From Macrostomum hystrix (taxonomy: Eukaryota; Platyhelminthes; Macrostomidae), in assembly GCA_950097015.1 (NCBI GenBank), contig CATNEN010000003.1, positions 9,281,501-9,345,500 on the forward strand: 64,000 bases of DNA, written 5' to 3'. Numbering within the stretch: position 1 is the first letter of the stretch; each line of letters opens with the position of its first letter. This document shows, piece by piece, positions 57,001-64,000 of the stretch. A program made the position numbers and the translations under genes. A model generated the notes under the pieces. The model was not told the origin of the DNA. It did not search any database and was given only the letters and a program-made list of their open reading frames with translations.

Positions 57001-59999
57001 TGCCGCTACTGCACTGGCAAGCGGACTGGCGTCTGCTCAGATGCCAACGGAATCTTGGAGGGAGCCGCTGTGCTGTTACTGCCTGCGGAGCGACTCAAAT
57101 TGACCAGGTATTTCGCTGGGTTGTTCTTTGTTTATTTACCCAATCAATCTGTCAGTGGTTTACCATCAATCTGTCAGTTGTTTACATATCAATCTGTTAG
57201 TTGTTTACCTATCAATCTGTCAGTTGTTTACCATCAATCTGTCAGTTGTTAACCCATCAATCTGTCAGTTGTTTACCTGTAAATCTGTCAGTTGTTTACC
57301 CATCAATCTGTCAGTTGTTTACCCAATCAATCTGTCAGTTGTTTACCCAATCAATCTGTCAGTTGTTTACCTATCAATCTGTCTGTTGTTACCCAATCAA
57401 TCTGTCAGTTGTTTACCATCAATCTGTCAGTTGTTTACCCATCAATCTGTCAGTTGCTTACCTATCAATCTGTCAGTTGTTTACCCATCAATCTGTCAGT
57501 TGTTTACCTATCAATCTGTCAGTTGTTTACCCAATCAATCTGTCAGTTGTTTACCTATCAATCTGTCAGTTGTTTACCCATCAATCTGTCAGTTGTTTAC
57601 CTATCAATCTGTCAGTTGTTTACCTATCAATCTGTCAGTTGTTTACCATTAATCTGTCAGTTGTTTACCTATAAATCTGTCAGTTGTTTACCTATCAATC
57701 TGTCAGTTTTTTACCTGTAAATCTGTCAGTTGTTTACCCATCAATCTGTCAGTTGTTCACCCAATCAATCTGTCAGTTGTTTACCCATCAATCTGTCAGT
57801 TGTTTACCCATCAATCTGTCAGTTTTTTACCTGTAAATCTGTCAGTTGTTTACCTATCAATCTGTCAGTTGTTTACCCATCAATCTGTCAGTTGTTTACC
57901 TATAAATCTGTCAGTTGTTTACCTATCAATCTGTCAGTTTTTTACCTGTAAATCTGTCAGTTGTTTACCCATCAATCTGTCAGTTGTTTACCCATCAATC
58001 TGTCAGTGGTTTACCCATCAATCTGTCAGTGGTTTACCTATCAATCTCTCAGTTTTTTACCTGTCAATCTGTCAGTGGTTTACCCATCAATCTGTCAGTT
58101 GTTTACCTATCAATCTGTCAGTTGTTTACCTATCAATCTGTCAGTTGTTTACCCAATCAATCTGTCAGTTGTTTACCTATCAATCTGTCAGTTGTTTACC
58201 CATCAATCTGTCAGTTGTTTACCTATCAATCTGTCAGTTGTTTACCTATCAATCTGTCAGTTGTTTACCATTAATCTGTCAGTTGTTTACCTATAAATCT
58301 GTCAGTTGTTTACCTATCAATCTGTCAGTTTTTTACCTGTAAATCTGTCAGTTGTTTACCCATCAATCTGTCAGTTGTTCACCCAATCAATCTGTCAGTT
58401 GTTTACCCATCAATCTGTCAGTTGTTTACCCATCAATCTGTCAGTTTTTTACCTGTAAATCTGTCAGTTGTTTACCTATCAATCTGTCAGTTGTTTACCC
58501 ATCAATCTGTCAGTTGTTTACCTATAAATCTGTCAGTTGTTTACCTATCAATCTGTCAGTTTTTTACCTGTAAATCTGTCAGTTGTTTACCCATCAATCT
58601 GTCAGTTGTTTACCCATCAATCTGTCAGTGGTTTACCCATCAATCTGTCAGTGGTTTACCCATCAATCTGTCAGTGGTTTACCTATCAATCTCTCAGTTT
58701 TTTACCTGTCAATCTGTCAGTGGTTTACCCATCAATCTGTCAGTGGTTTACCTATCAATCTGTCAGTGGTTTACCCATCAATCTGTCAGTTGTTTTCCTG
58801 CTTTCTGACCAGCGACATAATCCTACGCAGGCACCGCCATCCGTGGGCTAGGAACTACGCCAGCAACGACGCCAAGGCTGCCTGGCAACTGGGTAGCAAC
58901 CCGTGCAACGCTGAACTACTCAAGCGGCTTGGCGCCGGAGTACTTTTAGACCTTATCGACACGGCCGTGTTAGACTTTCTGCTTGGCAACGCTGACAGGC
59001 ACGAGTTTGAGACTGGCATTGGAGCCAGTGGCACTAAACTGGTTGTCACCCTGGACAATGGCAAAGGTTTGGGCAATCCGATGCACGACGAGTTGAGCAT
59101 TCTGGCGCCGTTACAGCAGTGCTGCCGACTCAGGTCTGTCACTAGAAACCGCCTGGAGGCTGTGCAGGTGAGCTTGGATAAAGACTGTTGGTTAAGCTTG
59201 GATGAAGACTGTTGGTTAAGCTTGGATGAAGACTGTTGGTTAAGCTTGGATGAAGACTGTTGGTTAAGCTTGGACAAAGACTTTTGGTTAAGCTTAGATG
59301 AAGACTGTCTGCTAAGCTTGGATAAAGACTGTCGGCTAAGCTTGGATAAAGACTGTCGGCTAAGCTTGGATAAAGACTGTCGGCTAAGCTTGGATAAAGA
59401 CTGTCGGCTAAGCTTAGATGAAGACTGTCTGCTAAGCTTGGATAAAGAGTATTGGTTAAGCTTGGATGAAGACTGTCGGCTAAGCTTGGATAAAGACTGT
59501 CGGCTAAGCTTGGATAAAGACTGTTGGTTAAGCTTTGATTAAGACTGTTGGTTAAGCTTTGATTAAGACTGTTGGTTAAGCTAGGATAAAGACTGTCTGC
59601 TAAGCTTGGATAAAGACTGTCGGCTAAGCTTGGATAAAGACTGTTGGTAAATGCTTGGATAAAGACTGTCGGCTAAGCTTGGATAAAGAGTATTGGTTAA
59701 GCTTGGATGAAGACTGTCGGCTAAGCTTGGATAAAGACTGTCGGCTAAGCTTGGATAAAGACTGTTGGTTAAGCTTCGCTGTCTTCGCCACACAGGGCAT
59801 CCTAGGCGCGGCAGTTCAAGCAGCTCTGGCGAGGTCGGGCGCCTCCGAGATGCCCGCTAGCGGCCCGCTGCTCACAGCCGAGCATTCGGCCGCTCTCGAC
59901 AGGCGACTGGATCGGGTTCTGCGCGAGCTGGAAAAGTGCGACAGGAGGCTGGGAGCTGCCGGCGTGCTGGTGCCTGACGATGCTAGTCTGCGGCTGTAA
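54011..59999 (+). CDS. FAM20B: FAM20B-like glycosaminoglycan xylosylkinase (first exon not found)
   Basis: Exons 54011-54400, 55594-55850, 56826-57107, 58813-59167 and 59796-59999 join in consistent phases to 495 residues plus an unidentified start. Near the N-terminus RRLIFYASAALLIFAGLTVL is a signal anchor, as expected for a Golgi type II enzyme. Kinase landmarks: GSQLKLLLRL, VVFKPRVYDRDRV (ATP-binding Lys), RDNAEVIGYHLGRLLGFHRG (Glu), RHRHPWARNY, LDLIDTAVLDFLLGNADRHE (catalytic Asp), TLDNGKGLGNP (metal Asp) and ELSILAPLQQCC. The RHPW, DTAVxDxLxGNADRH and ILAPL motifs fit FAM20B better than FAM20C. FAM20B phosphorylates xylose in the proteoglycan linkage tetrasaccharide. Paired Cys (CLWGVCRYC...C) are as in the family. 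All key catalytic residues are present. Every intron holds a different minisatellite. Confidence 0.9.
54540..55515. repeat. 37-bp minisatellite in FAM20B intron 2
   Basis: About 24 units of GGGATTTTTATCCCAATCCA plus GGAATGTAGATCAGACT. Each unit contains a small palindrome GGGAT..ATCCC. A longer block ending TCGTAGATCTTTATCCTAAT occurs twice (near 55048 and 55408), showing block duplication. Confidence 0.95.
55855..56770. repeat. 33-bp minisatellite in FAM20B intron 3
   Basis: About 28 units of TCCTCCACCGACACTTCAGC plus AGCTGCTCTCACA, starting within a few bases of the donor. The antisense frame has a perfect 11-residue period (VEDVRAAAEVS); not considered a gene. Confidence 0.95.
57130..58800. 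repeat. ~23-bp minisatellite in FAM20B intron 4
   Basis: More than 70 units of CAATCTGTCAGTTGTTTACC plus CAT/TAT/TGT. About 500 bp near 57505-58010 recurs 622 bp downstream, an internal segmental duplication. Confidence 0.95.
59168..59795. repeat. 24-bp minisatellite in FAM20B intron 5
   Basis: About 26 units of TTGGATAAAGACTGTCGGCT plus AAGC, beginning six bases after the exon-intron junction. The period is eight codons; see findings for its reading frame. Confidence 0.95.
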
Positions 60000-60405
60000 C
60001 TGCATGCTGTAGAGTGTCTGTAACTGCAGGCTGTAGATTGTCTGTAACTGCAGGCTGTAGAGTGTCTGTAACTGCAGGCTGTAGAGTGTCTGTAACTGCA
60101 TGTTGTAGAGTGTCTGTAACTGCAGGCTGTAGAGTGTCTGTAACTGCAGGCTGTAGAGTGTCTGTAACTGCATGCTGTAGATTGTCTGTAACTGCAGGCT
60201 GTAGAGTGTCTGTAACTGCAGGCTGTAGATTGTCTGTAACTGTATGCTGTAGAGTGTCTGTAACTGCATGTTGTAGAGTGTCTGTAACTGCAGGCTGTAG
60301 AGTGTCTGTAACTGCAGGCTGTAGAGTGTCTGTAACTGTATGCTGTAGATTGTCTGTAACTGCAGGCTGTAGAGTGTCTGTAACTGTATGCTGTAGAGTG
60401 CCTGA
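60000..60405. repeat. 24-bp minisatellite starting at the FAM20B stop codon
   Basis: About 17 units of CTGTAGAGTGTCTGTAACTG plus CAGG. The first copy overlaps the stop codon context CGGCTGTAA, and each unit repeats CTGTAA. Confidence 0.95.
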
Positions 60406-60674
60406 AAATGATAATTTGATTTCATTGCATTTTTGCTTGCTACATGTTCCTTATGTTGCATATGTCTTATGAGCTATATGACCTGCTTTTATAATGCCGC
60501 GAAGCTTTCAAATATTGTAAAATACAGCACACTTAATAGTGTTGAAAATTGACTGTTCGATTGCCTTTAAGCTAAAAAAATATCGTAAAACTATATTCTT
60601 GTCTTGCGAATCCTTTTTATGTCCTCATTTTAACCTCACTCGCGGTTGATTCGCTATCATTCAATATCAGCAGG

Positions 60675-61090
60675 CATAGTACACAATTCTCCCATATTCT
60701 ATGGCCAGTACATAATTATCCCATATCCTATGGCCAGTACATAATTCTCCCATATTCTATGGCCAGTACATAATTCTCCCATATCCTATGGCCAGTACAT
60801 AATTCTCCCATATCCTATGGCTTGTACACAATTCTCCCATATCCTATGGCTTGTACACAATTCTCCCATATTCTATGGCCAGTACATAATTCTCCCATAT
60901 TCTATGGCCAGTACATAATTCTCCCATATCCTATGGCCAGTACATAATTCTCCCATATCCTATGGCTTGTACACAATTCTCCCATATTCTATGGCCAGTA
61001 CATAATTCTCCCATATTCTATGGCCAGTACATAATTCTCCCATATCCTATGGCTTGTACACAATTCTCCCATATTCTATGGCTAGATGAC
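60675..61090. repeat. 29-bp minisatellite downstream of FAM20B
   Basis: About 14 units of AGTACATAATTCTCCCATAT plus CCTATGGCC, with an alternative unit containing CTTGTACACAATT. Confidence 0.93.
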
Positions 61091-63119
61091 AATTCTCCCA
61101 GATCTTATGGCTAAACGGCTATCCTCCCAGATCCCCTATGTTAGTTTGCTCCCCTCTCAAGCGGATATTGGAATGGCCTGCCCAGCCCAGACTGGTACTG
61201 TCAGGTCTCAATCGTGAGGTGAATTGCTCGGCAACACTGCATGTGATTAGGTTTAATTAAGCTTGGGAACTGCAAAGAGACTAACCAACTATCTCGTGAG
61301 CCCTCATAAATGTTAATCTTGAATTTGGCGGAAGTAAGTGCCGTGTTCAAGTCTATTTAGTATACTCTAGTGGTGTATATGGCAACAAGATAACAAATCA
61401 TAAGTGCCCCGTTACCTGTATGCAATTTTCGCTGTCAAACGTGACCTTCCAACTGTACAATTGTCTGTATCGGATGAGAAATTAACCACTGGCAGATCAT
61501 TGAAAACCCAGTCAAGCATTTTTTAGATTAGTCCCGCCCACTTTCCCTATAAGCTTAGTTGAAGAGCTCCTTAGAAGGGATAATTAATTAAACTAGGTTA
61601 AGCCCTTGGCTGTCCCACTGTGAAAATACCTCCTAAATTCATTACCACTGTGGACTCAACCCAGCTCAAATTCATTGTACTCAAAGCCCTATTCTTGACC
61701 GTTTCAATGATTAATTGTTTTTTAATCCCATTTTTGCAGGAGGCAGTTTATAAATCCTATAGTCTTAAAGGTGGGAATGCAAATGTCACCTGTCACTTGA
61801 GTATAATGGTGGGATTATAGAAGATCAGAAAATTCCTAAATTGAGAACTTTGACCTGAACTGCAGTTCTGCTAAGCTTATTGTGTCAATCAACCAGTCAA
61901 TTTGACAATTCTACAAGGGGAGTCAGGGGTGTGTTAACACATTGCTTTCTTCATTTTGTCTCCCTTAGATGGACAATGTGAGGCGTTTAATATTATTGCA
62001 TTTGATACCATGGTGAATTGAGGTGTCATTTATGATTACACCAACACGTCATCACTGGACAAGTTCAAAGGCTGTTTCTAAATAGATGCCGATTGACAGG
62101 CTTTAGATGTTGCCGACAATATGATAGATAAGATTTACAGGTTTGTTTACAATTAATACGGATGACACCGACAAAGGGAAGCACAATCATGCCAAGCTGT
62201 TTAGGCCTAGTGAAATCTCGGGTTGAACAGAACAATCAGATGTCTCACCTAGATTGCCACTGTGTGTTTTACGGTGGACACAGGAGAACACAGTAAAACT
62301 AAAATTTAGCTTTGAGCTCAATGCAATATTGCGTCATTGTACGTGAGAACACATGGTCAATGCGAGTTTTTTTTCAGTTGAGACATCACCACAGCTCAGC
62401 TAAGATCTGATATTAACATGAGAGTTATTCCGATATAGATTCGACGCCAGAGGCATTTAATGAATTGACTCAATGTGAAAATCTGTGAGATTATCTTACC
62501 CTTCTTCTGTGACAGACGGATCAAATTTAAATTCGATAGAAGATCAGGTTTTGTCCTCAAACAAGCTCAAATATTTGCTCTGAATTGAATGCACACACAC
62601 ACACACACAATCATCAGGTGAATTGCATCGGTGTGTGTGCAGTATGAAATGAGATGTTTGTTTTTTTGGAATTCAATCTGCAGGACTATCAATTTTGTAT
62701 ACCTGGCAATTTCCTTTTTTCCAAGTCTATTGGAGTATTTTACTGGTCATTTTTTAGCAGACTGGCGATGCGGAAAATCTCTTTTGCTTACTTGATCATT
62801 TGATTATGGGATTCAAATGGGATAACTATATATATACACACTCCCTATTAAGGGATTTCGGTCCATTGCATCATGAAACCAATTTTTTGAAATCTAAACA
62901 CAATGCAGAAACGCGTAACTTATTTATCACTCAATGGCTACAAGACAAAAAATGTCGATTTTGGCACATTTGTCTGACTGCCTGTCTGTCTATCGATCAA
63001 TTATATAATTAATGCACGCACAATGGACACAGCTGATGTCAGGTGTTACAAAACAAATTGCCAAGTTGGTTTAGAAGAAAAATATATATTATGATACTGA
63101 GATCATTGTGAGTGGCCAC
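61091..63119. other. Intergenic, no recognised gene
   Basis: Unique AT-rich DNA with an (AC)n tract near 62590-62608. Two short open frames (61620-61820, 62800-63012) have no recognised motif. Confidence 0.5.
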
Positions 63120-63205
63120 TTTCACAGTCCACAGACTGAAACAACCTTTGGAGACTCCGCGCAATAGCTGCAGCTGAGCCGCTGGCTGTACATCTGGCCC
63201 CAGCC
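63120..63205 (+). mobile_element. SINE 3'-end fragment
   Basis: CACAGTCCACAGACTGAA ... GCTGTACATCTGGCCCC resembles the 3' part of the SINE at 25668-25945 (CAGTCCATGAACTGAA ... GCTGCACATCTGGCCC). The tRNA-like head is absent. Confidence 0.55.
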
Positions 63206-63790
63206 CTCTTCTTAACCTCTTCCTCCTCTCACCCTCTTCCTCTTACCCTCTTCCTCCCACCCTCTTCCTTTTACCCTCTTCCTCTCACCCTCTTCCTCTC
63301 ACCCTCTTCCTTTTACCCTCTTCCTCTCACCTTCTTCCTCTCACCCTCTTCCTTTTACCCTCTTCCTCTCACCCTCTTCCTCTCACCCTCTTCCTCTCAC
63401 CCTCTTCCTCTCACCCTCTTCCTCTCACCCTCTTCCTCTCACCCTCTTCCTCTCAACCTCTTCCTTTCACCCTCTTCTTTTTACCCTCTTCCTCTCACCC
63501 TCTTCCTCTCACCCTCTTCCTCTCACCCTCTTCCTTTTACCCTCTTCCTCTCACCCTCTTCCTTTTACCCTCTTCCTCTCACCCTTTTCCTCTCACCCTC
63601 TTCCTCTCACCCTCTTCCCCTCTCAACCTCTTCCTCTCAACCTCTTCCTCTCACCCTCTTCCTCTCACCCTCTTCCCCTCTCAACCTCTTCCTCTTACCC
63701 TCTACCTCTTCTTACAATCTCCCTCCTCTCACACTCTCCGTCCACTCACTCTCTCCCTACTCTCACCTTCTACCTCCTCTCACCTATCTC
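63205..63790. repeat. 13-14-bp pyrimidine minisatellite
   Basis: About 40 units of CTCTTCCTCTCACC with variants TTTTACC and TCTCAACC; a pure CT-rich strand bias. Confidence 0.95.
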
Positions 63791-64000
63791 TGTAAGTGTA
63801 ATTTCTGTTCTATTCTCCATTCCATGATGGTCAATGGACATGCATGGCAACCACTTGGTCAGCCAAAAATTAGATTTCTATCGAGTCACAACTGATGAAG
63901 TGTGGGATAATTCCAAACCGTAATTATATGAAAAATGAGGATAATATTGCACGTATTTATTTAAACCCATTTCGGCTGCCCAGTGAGTTAACTATACCAG
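63791..64000. other. Window end, no feature recognised
   Basis: Unique sequence without recognised features. Confidence 0.4.

Noticed and set aside
57130-58800. CRISPR-like repeat array
   Set aside because: Units are contiguous with no unique spacers; it is a minisatellite in an animal intron.

Overview
The window is animal nuclear DNA. Genes carry GT..AG introns, and the proteins (caveolins, a Y-box cold-shock protein, FAM20B, a TRP-like channel, a Mab-21 protein, a PARP) are typical of Metazoa. Penelope-like, Crypton-like and piggyBac-like remnants, tRNA-derived SINEs and a Mab-21 locus suggest an invertebrate, perhaps a spiralian, but the sequence alone does not fix the phylum.

Layout. 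1-9.3 kb: a caveolin cluster with three intact two-exon genes (two direct, one inverted between them) and a fourth chimeric copy, with a large 14-bp minisatellite among them. 9.6-10.7 kb: a piggyBac-like fragment running into a 25-bp array. 11.4-18.8 kb (minus): a Y-box gene whose large intron holds a broken Crypton-type recombinase between two palindromes. 20.0-25.5 kb (plus): a gene joining a HOIL-1-like N-terminus (helical segment, UBL, three NZF zinc fingers) to a tankyrase-like PARP catalytic domain. 25.6-28.5 kb: a SINE and palindrome-rich DNA. 28.5-30.5 kb (minus): a two-exon TRP-like channel. 32.5-40.6 kb: a degraded Mab-21 copy, a 1173-residue ankyrin/Trp-motif protein and an intact Mab-21 (cGAS-like fold) gene with a hydrophobic membrane tail. 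42-44.7 kb: a hairpin cluster and a MITE. 46.0-47.5 kb: a truncated Penelope-like element with inverted arms, each carrying a hammerhead-like motif. 50.3-51.7 kb: RPL6. 54.0-60.0 kb: FAM20B, followed by further arrays.

A theme of the window is private tandem repeats. Most larger introns of the UBL-NZF-PARP, RPL6 and FAM20B genes hold a minisatellite with its own unit (16 to 51 bp). The long uninterrupted reading frames over these arrays are by-products of the repeats and are not reported as genes.

Most interesting items: (1) the UBL-3xNZF-PARP architecture, which would link ubiquitin reading to ADP-ribosylation; (2) the membrane-tailed Mab-21 protein next to an unfamiliar Trp-motif/ankyrin protein and a decayed relative, a candidate innate-immune sensing locus; (3) a family of palindromes with GCGAAGC at the apex; (4) FAM20B, whose introns are mostly minisatellite, one of them nearly translatable in frame with both flanking exons.
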